Source of the DNA: Centrapalus pauciflorus
Lineage: Eukaryota; Streptophyta; Magnoliopsida; Asterales; Asteraceae
Assembly: GCA_020465985.1 (NCBI GenBank)
Contig: JAANYP010004802.1
Coordinates: forward strand, 124,001 to 188,000
Length of the DNA: 64,000 nt
Reading direction: 5' to 3'
The notes below the pieces were generated by a model. That model was not told where the DNA came from. It saw only the letters and a list, made by a program, of their open reading frames with translations, and did not search any database. Both the position numbers and the translations under genes were made by a program. Below, in pieces: positions 13,488 through 26,265 of the stretch. Position 1 is the first letter of the stretch, and every line of letters starts with the position of its first letter.

Positions 13488-15079
13488 CTTAACGAAACAC
13501 AACTGAACAAGGATCGAAGAGTAAAATGGGAAAGCTGATATAGATGCAAGAAGCAAAACAAATGATACTGTTAGTTGGTTCTTATCAATGACTTTCTAGA
13601 TTTTGCAATGCTAAAATTAAAAACAATGTATTATTAAATTGGATCCGAACCAGAATTAATTAATTAAGTATTCATAATCATAATTTGAAATTTTGACATT
13701 GATTAGGTTTAATCTTTAATTTAATTTATTGGTTTTACAATCAAATCAAATAAATTCATAAGGATAATGTCTCTAATACATCAAGGTTTGTCAACGTTGT
13801 AATAGTAATTAATGTTCAATGTTATACATGATCATATATAATAAAAAAATCTAAATATTAAAGAGTTACATTTTAATTATAAAACAATTTCATTAGAATT
13901 TTATATCGTGCATTTGAATAATAAAGTCATTTTCATACAATTAAACATAACATAATAGTTTCAAAAGACAACTCCAAACATAAGTGTAATTAGAATCATA
14001 ATCTTAAGTTACTTTGTAAGAAAAATATTGTAACAATAAATGTTAAAAGAGGATTAAACGAAAAATTTTTAAAATAAAAGGGCTAAATAAAAGATGACAC
14101 TAAGATAATGATGTGTTATAAAAAATTTAAATTTAAAATTTTTAATGATTCCACTTGATATATGTATGTATATATAATAAGGAAATAAGATCCACAACAA
14201 TTAGTAATGAAATACTATTACAAATTCAGCTCTGATCAATGACATGTTTGATTATGATTACACCCAAAGAAAACTCATACAATTCTAGGCATATAGAAAT
14301 TTTGGTTGTAGATACAAGAAACACTAATTATGTTGTGTTACGTTTTTCTAACAATTTTATTATGTGTACTCGGATATTTCTGATTAGATTCAATGACGTG
14401 TAAATTGTCTCTTAGAAGTTTTCTCATTATTTACTTTGAAGTCCTTGATAAGCACTCACTAAGAAACTTTTGTAAAATTGATCTTGAGTTGCAGCGGTCT
14501 CATTTAGTTTTAGTATTCATAATCTCTTAAATTATACTTTTACATAGATGTTTGTTGTTTGTGAATAAACCTAATTATTGAAATGTCATAGCATGTGATT
14601 TAATAAATCATAATGTTTGGTTTACTGAAATTTTAAAATAATTGTATTTGTTTTTTCATGTCCTATATTTTAAACTTTTATTATGAATTTACATTAAAAA
14701 GTTACTTATATATTCGGCCACAAAACGGGGATCTAATTATCCTTATTAATAACATTCATCATACATATTTTTGCGGAAGATAGTTTGAATAAGATTCCAA
14801 GATTCGTAGTGAAATCAAATATTGTAGAAACCAAATTGTTGATTCGGTCAACATTCTTTCGAGTCATTCATCATGTTTTCATCTTCATATTTTGTTCTTC
14901 ACGCTTTCTGGTCACCGGTTGAAGGCCTGGAGTCTTGGACTAGGTTTTTTAATTTGTGGGTTCATTATATTGGGCTACTATAATTTTATAGGGTCACTTG
15001 AAATATTGGGTTGGGTGCACCATAACAAAATCAAAAAGTTTTCTACATCATGGGCTTGAAGGACGGGTGGACTGGGCAA
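13488..15079. other. intergenic, no gene seen
   Basis: AT-rich sequence without a supported gene or RNA. The stretch 14930-15079 has higher GC and reads like decayed repeat DNA. Confidence 0.5.
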
Positions 15080-15700
15080 CCACTAGTGAAGCCCTCCATC
15101 CGCCCCTGTTCATTAACCTCATGTAGAGAGTATCACGACTATATAATATGGTATCCTTGTAGTCTGAATATGAAGTAAGAAGAGAACATAATATAATCAA
15201 ACCTAAATCTTTTTCCATGTATTTTACCGTCATAGATTCTACGTTAAAAACAACCTCTTTAAAGGATAAAAGATGATCCATAATTGATCTTCTTTAATTT
15301 TTGCAATTTATGTGAGAATACTTTTTGTTTAAGATACATCTTGCTAGTCAGTTCCTTTTGATGCATATATGTTTCAATTTTGAATTAAAGCAATCGTAGT
15401 TTTCTTCTTCAACGCCTTTTGTAGAATCTTGTTTTGATAAATGAATATGATATGATATAAAGCCATACGATCATTTTGCTCCTTTTCCTCAGACGACCAA
15501 GTTGCCAACAATTTAGCATGCCCTATTAAAGCATCAATGAGATACAACTGCGCTAATACGGTTCACATCTTGACTTGTCATAAAGAAAATCTTTTGTCTC
15601 GATCCAGCAGCTCTTAATCATATTCAGCATAGCCATGTCGATAATAGAACCCAAAAAACTTGAAAAGATTATAAATGTGGCTCTAATACTGCTTGTTATA
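15080..15700 (-). pseudogene. decayed Ty1/Copia gag fragment
   Basis: On the minus strand, scattered frames carry Copia gag signatures: a degenerate copy of the conserved LLCSLP-SY motif (here ILCSLLTSYSDY near 15170) followed by DTILYSRDTL, the region upstream of the zinc knuckle. Upstream, near 15330-15430, are remnants of the KLYLKKQLY-like helix region. Several stops and frameshifts. Near 15665-15690 the minus strand reads AGTATTAGAGCCAC, which looks like a decayed primer-binding site and would give the start of the internal region. Confidence 0.55.
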
Positions 15701-16139
15701 ATTGGCAAGCATTAACATGTGGAATAGATACCAAATGAACAATCATGAACACGAGAATTTTACTTGGACTTTATTGAAAGAAGAGTGTACACCTTCAAAC
15801 AAGCAGAAATTGATGATTAGAATGGTGTACAACATCATAAACACGAGACATATGAGATTCGATGATTTTGTTGTGATGATGAAGACAAAACGTTAGTCAA
15901 TTCATTTTGTGAAATCAATACTTTGAATCAATGTCGTTACAAAGTTGTACACCGACTAAGTAGCACATTGAGTAGATTTAATGGCAAGGAATATACGTAT
16001 TCTTAAGCAGATTTCTTCGACATGAACCTAGAAGATATTGGGTGATCTCAATGATGAAATAAAAAGGCAAATGAAGAAGGATATCGACTACTAACGTCAT
16101 TAACTTCATTGTATTATTTTATGCATTCAAAATTTGTGC
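15701..16139. other. intergenic or decayed retroelement, nothing firm
   Basis: An open frame of 64 codons lies at 15702-15896, but I recognise no family and its context is retroelement debris. Confidence 0.35.
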
Positions 16140-16620
16140 TAATGTCAGATGAGTATTTTCATATTGGTATTGAAACACATCAAAGAAGAGCTAATCTGAT
16201 TGCGCCTAACACAGAACAACTTGGTCTTGAGATTTCGAATCCATATCAAGTTATCATGAAAACCTGAGCATGGAGTTGTTTATCTTGATCATGATAATTG
16301 AAAGCAGTTTATGAGAATTGCTGAATTGAATAAGCATTCAAATGACATTTTAAAGCTTGTATCTAAAGAAACTAGGAAGTCTTTTAATATCCAGAAGAAA
16401 TGATTAGTCAGATTAAAACTTTAAGGATACATGATCTGCTAAGTTTTGTGAAAGATTGTATGTAGTGACAGAAATTCCATCAAAAGATTCAACAAAAGGT
16501 TGGACATATGCTAAGTGATCAAATAAACTTCATGCTAAAAGGGGGAGTCTATTTGATATAATGTTTAGCATAGAAGTTGAGGGACTTGCTTTGTAATTTT
16601 TTTATTCTTTGTAACGTGAC
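16140..16620 (+). pseudogene. retroelement tail fragment with polypurine tract
   Basis: Plus-strand reading near 16235-16385 contains GVVYLDHDN and MRIAELNKHSND, resembling the short conserved tail (YLD, MR-ELHKFSDGTL) often predicted at the ends of decayed retroelements in Asteraceae gene sets; this comparison is from memory. A purine tract AAAAGGGGGAG at 16538-16548 is a typical Copia polypurine tract and would mark the start of a 3' LTR. Orientation is opposite to the gag remnant at 15080-15700, so these are probably two elements. Confidence 0.35.
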
Positions 16621-18331
16621 TATAAAATAAAGTTTTAGGAGAAATCTTTATAACCTTTTGACATTTTGCAAATATTGTACGCTCTCAAGTGATAGAAAAC
16701 ATTCGGCTCGATCACTTTGATAAATTCTCTCTCGCTATAATCTTTGTTATACTTGTTAATAGTGCTAGAAATATTAAATAACAAAAGCGTTGCAGGACAT
16801 AAACACAGGCACAAATTAAATGACACAATCGATGATCTTTACTATAAGAAAAATATGAGGAGAATTAAAAAGAAATCTAATTGAAATGATCCGCCAAACA
16901 AAGAAACCTATAAAGCTAATTTATGGAGTCATGGGAAAACAACTTTAAAGTTGTAATAGGAAACTAATTAAAGTTATAATATGAAACTCACTAATGTTCT
17001 ATTATCATCGAAATTAAATATCAAATTAAACCTTAACAACCTATTAGCATTCAAATAAATATATAATATTGAAACTTGAATTATATTTATAAATTGAATA
17101 TACTAAAAACCATTTAATCCGCAAGAAATAAATGATATTAATACATACTATTTATCTATACTATAATACGATAGATACACTGATCTATTCATATCATAGC
17201 TCTTAGATATGGCATGTTATCCATCTTTTAAAAACAAGGTGACTGTCGATCTAGCACACATACGGTGTAGGGATACATATAGACAATATATAACCATGCA
17301 ACCATGATGGTCATGACAGATTTTTTCTGAACGACAAAAGGAAAACCAACTCAAAGCTTCGGCATTGCCATCACCTCAAGCTAGCTTCCATCTAAATTTT
17401 ATTCAAAACTAGCAAGATGCTAGAACAAAGTACAATACGAATTTAAAAGAACGAAGAAGGGCTAGAGCACCACATTGACCATAATAACGACTTACATTCT
17501 CCTTGATACTTTAACCATGTAAATAAATTGGCTTGAATCTCATCCTTGATCATTGAAGCCGAGATACTTGCATTCTTCTTGAATACCACATTATTTCACT
17601 GAATCATCAAATGTCGTTTAAAAGTAATTTTAACCAATCAAGGTGTGATAAGCCGCATATATCTTGTTTCCTTTTACAAAAGCAACTCTTGCACTTTTGC
17701 TATTCCTATTCCTATTGGTTTTTTATTTTATTTTTCCTCCTATTTAAAACAAGCACACTTGATTGATTAAATTCAGCAAATGAGAACGTGAATGCTAGTT
17801 ATCTATGTATAGCATTAATGGTGTTATTCAAAATTCTTTTTGAAGAACAAAGATAATATTTACTCGATCAAAAAAATACAAAAAAACCTGAAAAACAAAG
17901 AAACCAAAAACGAAAATATATACCATGGGCCAAAAGAAAAACCACACCCAATCCCCAAACAAACTAAAAACACACGTGTTCTTCCAATTGTGTTCATACT
18001 AATGCTTGTTTCATATTAGAGAAGTATATGTACGTTGTTCTGATCAACCGAAAATCTTATCTTGTCAAGTCTATTCATTGGCCGTGGTGTGTGGGAAGCT
18101 CTTACGGTGGAGGGCTGTAGGATTTAGGCTAGAAACCTATCTTAATTAACTCAATGACTTATGGGCAAAAATCTCACCGATACCGATCTTTTCACTCGCA
18201 TTTGCGTATTATAGTGTACTTGATGTCGAACACCATTACAAGCCTTTTATCGGTATATATCTCATATGTTCATACTTATAAAACGCCTTAAGAACAACCT
18301 TTAATCTGCCTCCTCACTTTTGCTATGTACT
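16621..18331. other. intergenic, no gene seen
   Basis: AT-rich flank up to the Copia insertion site. No reading frame, RNA gene or clear element boundary found. Confidence 0.5.
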
Positions 18332-18577
18332 TGTTGGGTTATGTTGGTAGTGGTCTAATAAATTCCTGCTTTGTAGGATAGTTTGTTTTCTATTTTGAAT
18401 GTGTCCAGAGTTCTTCCTAAAGAATCGGAGTCTTTAGCTTTGAAAAAGTCATTTATTTCTTCGTTGTATTTTGTATTTAAGTAGCCATTTGGCAGCTGAA
18501 ATAAATTAAGCAGTAAGTCCCAATACTAGTGTGTTTATCTTTACTGCAGTACGTGTGTGAGTGTGTGGTACCAAACA
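18332..18577 (+). repeat. 5' LTR of the Copia element
   Basis: Begins TGTTGGGTTATG and ends GTACCAAACA. Same length as the 3' LTR at 26266-26511. Confidence 0.95.
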
Positions 18578-18579
18578 TT

Positions 18580-18591
18580 TGGTATCAGAGC
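18580..18591 (+). other. primer-binding site (initiator tRNA-Met)
   Basis: TGGTATCAGAGC two bases after the 5' LTR. Confidence 0.93.
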
Positions 18592-18620
18592 TTGGTTTCC
18601 TGTCAAACGGTGAGAGAGAG

Positions 18621-19382
18621 ATGGAGAACTCTGACAAATTTGTGCAACCGACAATTCCTAAGTTCGATGGTCATTTTGATCATTGGTCTTTGTTAATGGA
18701 AAATTTCCTAAGGAGTAAGGAGATGTGGAATCTGGTGGAAGACGGTATTCCTGCACCGATTGTGAATCCAACTGAAGCTCAGAGAAAGGCCGTCAATGAC
18801 GCCAAGCTGAAGGACCTGAAAGTGAAGAATTATTTGTTCCAAGCAATTGAAAGGGAGATCTTGGAAACTATCTTGGATAAAAGCTCTTCAAAGGGGATCT
18901 GGGATTCCATGAGACAGAAATACGAGGGCTCTACGAAGGTGAAGAGAGCTCAACTGCAGGATTTAAGAAGAGAGTATGAACTTCTTTCCATGAAGGACGG
19001 TGAAAAGGTTGACACTTATCTTGCCCGAACCTTAACGATTGTGAACAAGATGAAGGCAAATGGTGATCTCTTGACGCCAGGTACTGTTGTTGCCAAAATA
19101 TTGCGTTCCTTGAGCCCGAAATTCAATTATGTTGTTTGTTCTATTGAGGAGTCGAACAATCTCGACACCATGACGATCGATGAATTACACGGTAGTCTTC
19201 TTGTTCATGAGCAGCGTATGACCGGGCAACAACTTGAAGAGCAGGCCTTGAAGATAACGAATGGATCGCCATCTCGAGGCCGGGGAAGAGGACGAGGAGG
19301 AAGTAGAGGAAGAGGACGGGGCAGATCGTACTTCGACAAAAGCACCATCGAATGCTACAAGTGTCACAAACTTGGACACTTG
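18621..19382 (+). pseudogene. Copia gag
   Basis: Starts at the ATG at 18621, 40 bp past the primer site; an in-frame upstream ATG at 18561 lies within the LTR and is unlikely to be used. The N-terminus has the FDGHFDHWSLLMENFLRSKE motif of the Copia gag family, followed by a helix-rich capsid (LRREYELLSM, VAKILRSLSPKF, SIEES) and a basic GRGRGRGG stretch that probably binds RNA. The zinc knuckle begins CYKCHKLGH, but the residues before the last cysteine are lost: a deletion near 19380 that is not a multiple of three moves the ECPDW part into another frame. Confidence 0.9.
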
Positions 19383-20302
19383 AGTGTCCAGATTGGGAGA
19401 AGGACGCTAACTATGTCGAACATGATGACACGGAGGAGGTCGTCTTAATGTCTGAAACGGATGTCGGTGACTCGACAAAACAGTGTGTTTGGTTTTTGGA
19501 TACAGGCTGCTCCAATCACATGACAGGTGAGAAGAATTGGTTTTGTTCCTTGGATTATTCTTATCGTAATAATGTACGACTTGGAAATGATGTATGTATG
19601 GCCGTTATGGGAAAAGGAAGTGTACGTCTCAATATTGGAGGTATTACTCATACATTAACCAATGTATATTATGTTCCCGATCTTACGAATAACTTGATTA
19701 GTGTTGGTCAAGTTCAAGAGAAGGGGTTGGAGATTTTAATCCAAAAGGGAACATGCAGCATATTTCATCCAAGGAAAGGTCTAATCATACGGGTCCACAT
19801 GATTTCAAATAGGATGTTTATGGTTAAAGCTAGACCAAACTGCAGTGAAGAGTGTCACAAAGCAGAAAAAGATGATCCTACCCTTCTTTGGCATCAAAGA
19901 TTCGGTCACATCAACAACAGAAGTTTAAAGGCAATGCATGACAAAGAAATGGTGAAAGGGCTGCCATTGATCAATGCAGAAATGGGAACCTGTTCAGATT
20001 GCTTGGTGGGAAAACAAACTAGAGATCCATTTCCAAAAACGAGTTCTTGGAAGGCAACTCAGCGTTTGCAACTAATACATTCAGACATTTGTGGACCCAT
20101 CACTCCTCAATCACGCAGTCAAAAGAGGTACATAATTAATTTTATTGATGATTTCTCAAGGAAAAATTGGAGTTATTTGCTGACAGAAAAGTCACTAGCT
20201 TTAGAAACTTTTAAGAAATTTAAAGCTTTGGTTGAGAAAGAAGCAGGAACGCAAATCAAGTGCTTGAGAACTGATAGGGAAGGGGAGTTTAATTCCACAT
20301 AA
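19383..20302 (+). pseudogene. Copia protease and integrase, first part
   Basis: The frame picks up at ECPDWEKDANYVE. The aspartic protease active site DTGCSNHM is near 19500. The integrase zinc finger follows (HQRFGH then CSDCLVGKQ, an HHCC finger) and the core begins with the first catalytic Asp in IHSDICGP and the second in RTDREGEF. A TAA at 20300-20302 ends the frame, replacing a sense codon in the GEF region. Confidence 0.92.
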
Positions 20303-20799
20303 TTCAAGTTGTTTTGTGAAGAAAATGGCATTCAGCGACAACTCACTGCAAGTTATACACCACACCAAAATGGTGTGGCGGAGAGAAAGAACCGAACCAT
20401 TATGAATATGGTGCGAAGTGTTATGTGTGCAAGGAAGGTTCCAAAGGTTTTTTGGCCATAAGCTACCAACTGGTGTGTACATGTCTTTAATAGAAGTCCC
20501 ACAGCAGCCCTTGAAAATTGCACACCAGAAGAGAAATGGAGTAATCAAAAACCCTCTGTAAGTTATTTCAGGGTGTTTGGTTGTATTTCTCATGTTCACG
20601 TGCCTAAAGAAAGAAGATTGAAGTTGGATGACAGAAGCATCAAGTGTGTTCTGTTTGGGGTCAGTGAAGAGTCCAAAGCATACCGACTTTATGATCCGAC
20701 TACCAACAAGATTATTATTAGTAAGGATGTTGTGTTTGAAGAAGAAGCAACGTGGAATTGGTCTCAAGAATCTGCGATTAATTCTTTTGATCTAGATTA
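20303..20799 (+). pseudogene. Copia integrase, second part
   Basis: Same frame after the stop. It contains the conserved QNGVAERKNRT segment with the catalytic Glu and the downstream motifs FGCISHVHVP and CVLFGVSEESKAYRLYDP. Two further stops break it: TAA near 20460 (after FWP) and TAG at 20797-20799. Confidence 0.9.
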
Positions 20800-21947
20800 G
20801 GAAGAAAATGTTGAAGTGGGATGTGAGGAAAATGTGTCGAGTTCACTCGACACTACAAGCGATCCATCAGGTGTTTCGTTCGGATCTAACAATTCAGATG
20901 GGTTGCCAAGTGGAAACGAAAGTGGGTCGTTGAATGGGAATCCAGTTACAACACCCATCGAAGAAAGAGGAAGAAGGGCAACAAAGGCACCAACCTGGAT
21001 GCAAGATTATGTCAGTGGAGAAGGTGTTTTAAGTGACGAAGATCAAGAGGAAATTGTCGCCATGTTCTCATCTTTATCTGACGAAGATCATGAGGAAATT
21101 GTTGCTATGTTCTCATCGTTATCGGAGCCTGCTAATTTTCAAGAAGCTGCACAAAAGGAATGTTGGAAGCATGCAATGAAACAGGAAATTGAGTCAATCG
21201 AGAGAAACAACACCTGGGAACTATGTGATTTACCCCCGGGTGCAATAGCAATTGGAGTTAAGTGGGTGTTCAAGACCAAGTTAAACAAAGATGGGGGAAT
21301 TGATAAGCATAAGGCTCGACTTGTGGTGAAAGGATATGCTCAAAGACACGGTTTGGATTATTCGGAAGTCTTTGCTCCGATGGCCAGATGGGATACAATC
21401 CGTACTATCTTTGCTTTTGCTGCGCAACGAGGTATGAAAATTCACCAATTAGATGTAAAAAGTGCATTCTTATATGGCACGTTAAAGGAGACTGTTTTTG
21501 TAGAGCAACCTCAAGGTTATGAGGTGCAGGGTAAGGAGAAAAAGGTTTATCGGTTAAGAAAGGCCTTGTACGGTTTAAAGCAAGCTCCGAGGGCTTGGTA
21601 CGGCAGGATAGAAAGTTATTTTATTAAAGAAGGATTCAAGAAATGTCCTCATGAGCCGACTCTGTTTGTTAAATCAGCAAAAGAAAATGATGATTTTCTA
21701 ATTGTTTCAATCTATGTAGATGATTTGATTATAACAGGAACCACACTTGCTTTAATCGAGAAATTCAAAGCCTCAATGAAGTCTGAATTTGAAATGTCAG
21801 ACATGGGAGAGATGCACTACTTTCTGGGTATCGAGGTCGATCAAACTGAAGGTGGAATTCGTCTAAGTCAGCGTAAATATGCTCGTGAGATACTCGAAAG
21901 GTTCAACATGAAAGATTGCAATGGTGTAAGAAATCCTATAGTTCCAG
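20800..21947 (+). pseudogene. Copia reverse transcriptase, interrupted by solo LTR
   Basis: Clean open frame of about 375 codons with all RT landmarks: KWVFKTKLNKDG, ARLVVKGYAQ, QLDVKSAFLYG, ALYGLKQAPRAWY, the catalytic IYVDDLIITG near 21715 and HYFLGIEV. Between the integrase and RT is an acidic linker with a duplicated segment (SDEDQEEIVAMFSSL and SDEDHEEIVAMFSSL at 21032-21121). It runs straight into the nested LTR at 21948. Confidence 0.93.
21032..21121 (+). repeat. 45-bp in-frame tandem duplication in the Copia linker
   Basis: Two adjacent near-identical 45-bp units encode SDEDQEEIVAMFSSL and SDEDHEEIVAMFSSL, just before the RT domain. Confidence 0.85.
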
Positions 21948-24239
21948 TGTAACAACCCGAAATTTGCAAAACAATTAAATATTAATCAAATGTGGCATAA
22001 GAGTGGATTAATGTCGTGTTTAAATCCATCTAGTATAATTATGTCAAATTCATCTAGTTGGGTATTGAACTAATTAACTGTTGCATTAAATAGCATTGTA
22101 GTTTAATTGCAAATAAAAGATGAAATGGGAGGGGGGTATTATGCCAAATGGTGAAAGTGGAGGGGGGGGATTGGCCAAAGGCCAAAAGGCCACCCTTTTC
22201 CCCTTTGATAAACCGTCCACCATATAGCACACACACACTTCTCATTTTATTTTGGTTTTTGAGAGAAAAGAAGAGAGAAAGAGGTGAATGAGCTAGGGTT
22301 TTGCTTGGATGATCAAGTTTTGCAAGACTTGAGGCTAAATCTTGGATCTTTAATCTTCATTGAAGGTATATTCATCTTCTACTCCTCTCCATTCACCTCA
22401 TCTTCTCCATTTCATCTATTTTGGAGAATGGAACCCAAATGAGTTTAAGTTGAGTTGTTTAGTAAATGCTCTAAATTTTAATATGTTGTTATATGATCAT
22501 AATAGAGCCAAAATATGTAACTACATTGGTGGTTCGTGTTAGTTTCGTTTGACATCCACCTTTGAGCTCATTTAGGGCTCATATAGAGAAATGGATGAAA
22601 TGTAGTGTTTTTATGTTTATTAGAGCTTGGGATGAGTTCAAATATGTTTATAAATGATTTATTTATCATTTGGGAGTAGTAGAAATTGATAGAACTCAAA
22701 TCGGGGTTTCGAGTCAAAACCGCACACCAAGTGTTCGGTGAAATGCCCCAATGAGTTCACAATCGTGTTTGGATTGAATTTTAATGAGTAATCATATTTG
22801 AATGTTTAAATATAGTCTAAATGTGTTAATTAGTGTTATAGTATTGATTAGAAGTGAGTCCAAGCTCATTTGGAGCTCGGTGTTGCCGGTTGGAGTTTGC
22901 GGCCGTTCCGGGACTCGTTCGGAGCCCGTATGAACTCCAACGAATCATGGAATGTTAGAACATGATGTTGTTATGTTTAGAAGTGTTTTCATGAGTTGGG
23001 AAACATAAAATATGTGTAAGAACTCAAAATGGTGTTTTTAGGCTAAACCGCACGCCAAGTGTTCGGTGAAATGCCTCAATGAGTTCCAAATCATTTTGGG
23101 ATTGGGTTTTATGCTTAGATGTAGTCTGAATGTCCAAACATGGCCCAAATATGTTTAATATGGCTATGGGATTGGTTGGAATTGAATCCAAGCTCAATTG
23201 GAGCTTGGTGTTGTCGGTTGGAGCTTTCGGTCGTTTTCGGACTCGTTCGGAGTCCGTATGAGCTCCATGGAATCATGAATTGTTATGAAATGATTCTATT
23301 ATGTTTAGAGGGGTTTAAATGACCTTAATATGTTAATTATATGGTTGGTAAAGTCTATTTCAATAGCTAGAAGCAATTATGGGAGTTTTGGAGGGTTTTG
23401 GTGCATTTTTGGGCATTTAAGGTGCAGTCTGTGGGTGGACAGCTTGTTGGTCGCGCCTCTACCCCCTTTGGGTCGCGCCTCTACCAACTTTCTCTCCCCG
23501 GAATTCGTTTTCCATGGTTTGGGGTCGATGCTCGGGTCTTATGCGTCCGATGCACTTCTAAATTTAGTGTTTAAAGGATTTGAGGGCCTTTGATCCATTC
23601 CGGAACTTGTAGGGCCTCATTTGGACTTAGTACTTTCGGTTTAATGTCCCAATACTTTTAGGCCACTCTTAGGGGCTTATATTGTGTTCGGGGGCTTACG
23701 GGTGCACGTTATGAATGCTTTTAGGTGAATCGAGCCGAAAGGAGCTTGATTGCAAACTTTAGCCATTCTTGGGGCTAATGTGACTTCGTTGGAAGGCTTG
23801 GGAATCCTATAAACCGATCACTGTGAGTTCTAGTATTAGTGTTACATAATGTTCCTATATATATTGGGATTTGCCTTGTTGAACATATTGTTGAGCGAAT
23901 TGTTGATATCTTGATAGTAGTAGCAAATTTGCCCTCAATTTTGATATGTTGATTTCTTGAGCACATGTGAGGCACCTTGGACCTCCTTCTACTTGATATG
24001 TTGAGTTTATTGTCGATATTTGATAGTCGTTGCATGAGTACCCTCAATTCTCACGTGTATGATTCTTTGGGCTTTGTGAAGCCATACCTTGTTGAATATT
24101 TTGTGGAGCTATTTGTTGATATATTGAAAATTGTTGCATACTTGATTTCGTTTCTGTTACGTATGATGTATTTGGGCATGTGTGAGGCACCTTGGACCTC
24201 ACCATACTTGATATATTTCACTTGATTTCGCCTGGAGTT

Positions 24240-24480
24240 GAGCTAACTGTTGATGTATGGATGGTAGATGCGTACATATCCTCACTTCTCACATGTATGA
24301 TTATCTGGACTTATGAGAGGCATGTATTTAATAGTAGATGTATACATATCCTCAATTCTCACATGTATGATTATATGGACTTATGTGAGGCATGTATTTG
24401 ATAGTAGAAGCATACATATCCTCAACTCTCACATGTATGATTATTTGGACTTATGGGAGGCACATTGGACCTCACTATAC
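24240..24480 (+). repeat. short imperfect tandem repeats in the solo LTR
   Basis: Three to four units of about 65-80 bp built from CATATCCTCAATTCTCACAT and GTATGATTATNTGGACTTAT with the GTGAGGCA motif. Confidence 0.75.
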
Positions 24481-24805
24481 CAGATATACTTTGTGAAATC
24501 ATACCTTGTTGAATACTTGAGGAGCTATGGGTGACATATTGATAATTTGTTGCATGCTTGATTTCTTTTCTTCTAAGAAGGCTGGTTTGGGCTTATGAGA
24601 GGCACGATGGACCTCACTATAATTGATGTTCTTTGTGGAGTTATACCTTGTTGATTACCTTGTGAAGCTAACTGTTGACATGTTGATAGTTGTTGCTTAA
24701 CTACTCTCATTCCTACTATGAATGATTTATTTGGGCTTGAGTGAGGCACGTTGGACCTCACCATGCTCGATATGCTTTCAAATGACCTCACCTGGATATC
24801 CATGG

Positions 24806-25015
24806 ATAATGTTGGGCTAGCTCTAAGCCTCAATTGAGCAATATGTTGGGCTAGCTCTAAGCCTCAATTGAGCAATATGTTGGGCTAGCTCTAAGCCTAA
24901 ATTGAGCAAGACGTCGGACTAGCTCTAAGTCTAAATTGAGCAATATGTTGGGCTAGCTCTAAGCCTCAATTGAGCAAGAACGTTGGGCCAGCTCTAAGCC
25001 TAAATTGAGCACTCG
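24806..25015 (+). repeat. 33-34-bp tandem array in the solo LTR
   Basis: Six consecutive units of GTTGGGCTAGCTCTAAGCCT followed by CAATTGAGCAATAT, with slight variation (GTCGGACTAGC in the fourth, GTTGGGCCAGC in the last). Non-coding. Confidence 0.92.
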
Positions 25016-25514
25016 ATCATTTTAGTTATTGGACATACTCGTCGCTTATCATTGCATGCATGTATATTATGTATTCCTTTTAATCTAGCAACTCACTCAA
25101 CTTTGTTGACCCCTTTTAGTTGTTAAACCCCTTTCAGGTAAAGGAAAGCATCACACATGACCATCTTGGTAGTGGGTTGGACCTTAACTAGCGGCTCCAT
25201 TGTGTTCGCATGGCTTTGATAAAGCTTTGGGGTGGGGATTTAGTGGACTCCCGTTTTGGTATACGCTCGAGAATGAACTTAGCTTTTATGCATGGTTAGA
25301 TAATCTGAATGTTTAACATTTGTAACCCCATCTGCTTCGATCCATGATACGCCACACTTTGCTCATTATTAGGTGACAAAGTGGGTAGTATCATGTTGAT
25401 GACTTTTGAATATTGAAAATTTTAAATTTGACCACATTTCCGCAAGTATATTCTGATAATTATTGTTAATTGTTCGTGAAACATCTAATTTAGTTGGATG
25501 GGTGTTTCATCCAG

Positions 25515-26229
25515 GTTGCAAGCTGGTAAAGGACGATCAAAGTGGTTTTGTCGACGCAATCATGTATAAGCGAATGGTGGGTTGTATTATGTATTTAGCA
25601 GCAACAATGCCAAATATAATGTTCGTTGCTGGTCAGTTGTGTCGATACATGAAGCACCCACAGAGCAACATATGGCAGCGATGAAGAGGCTGCTTCGGTA
25701 TATCCAAGGAACTAAAGAGCTTGGAATTTTTTATAAGAGAGGGGGCAGTAATCGGTTGGTTGCATACTCTGATAGTGACTATGCCGGTGATTATGATACT
25801 CGAAGAAGTACAACGGGTTATGTGTGTTTTTTGAGTGGGGCTGCAATTTCATGGTCTTCAAAACGACAACCGATTGTCACACTATCCACCACCGAAGCAG
25901 AATTCGTGGCTGCCACAACATGTGCATGTCAGGTGTTGTGGCTAAGGTGGATGTTTGAGCACATTGGCTTAACTCAAAAGGAATGTATAGTTATAAACTG
26001 TGATAATACGTCAACCATCAAGCTGTCAAAGAATCCAGTTATGCACAACCGAAGCAAGCACATAGACGTGAGGTACTTCTTTCTTCGTGATTTGGTAAAT
26101 GATGGAGTTATAGAGCTGAAGTACTGCAACACATTAGCTCAAGTAGCAGACATTATGACGAAGCCGTTAAAAGCTGAACAGTTCGAGAAGTTGCGAGGCA
26201 TGCTCGGTATGACTGATGCATCAAATTAA
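25515..26229 (+). pseudogene. Copia RT end and RNase H
   Basis: Resumes directly after the solo LTR with GCKLVKDD and YKRMVGCIMYL. A one-base shift near 25665 (in the KHPTEQH region) moves the frame. RNase H follows with the catalytic Asp in YSDSDYAGD, Glu in STTEAEFVA and Asp in NCDNTSTIKL, and ends with IMTKPLKAEQFEKLRGMLGM, the standard Copia C-terminus, and a stop at 26227-26229. Confidence 0.93.
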
Positions 26230-26250
26230 ACTAAAGGTTGAAAGTCTTTA

Positions 26251-26265
26251 GTTTAGGAGAAGGTT
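26251..26265 (+). other. polypurine tract of the Copia element
   Basis: GTTTAGGAGAAGGTT immediately before the 3' LTR. Confidence 0.7.

Larger units (their letters stand above)
21948..25509 (+). mobile_element. Gypsy solo LTR, 3562 bp, nested in the Copia RT
   Basis: Begins TGTAACAACCCG and ends GGGTGTTTCA, whose reverse complement TGAAACACCC pairs with the start. The 5-bp sequence TCCAG lies on both sides (21943-21947 and 25510-25514), and deleting the insert plus one TCCAG restores the Copia frame. No primer-binding site, polypurine tract or coding domain is inside, so it is a recombined solo LTR of a long-LTR chromovirus. Near 25085-25145 it has the conserved TTTCAGGTAAAG stretch seen in other long Gypsy LTRs. 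A roughly 100-bp segment around TTGGAGCTCGGTGTT is present twice (22840-22950 and 23165-23275). Confidence 0.93.

Noticed and set aside
21948..25509. Possible complete retrotransposon inside the Copia element
   Set aside because: No primer-binding site, polypurine tract or coding domain, and the exact TCCAG duplication plus LTR-type ends fit a single long LTR.
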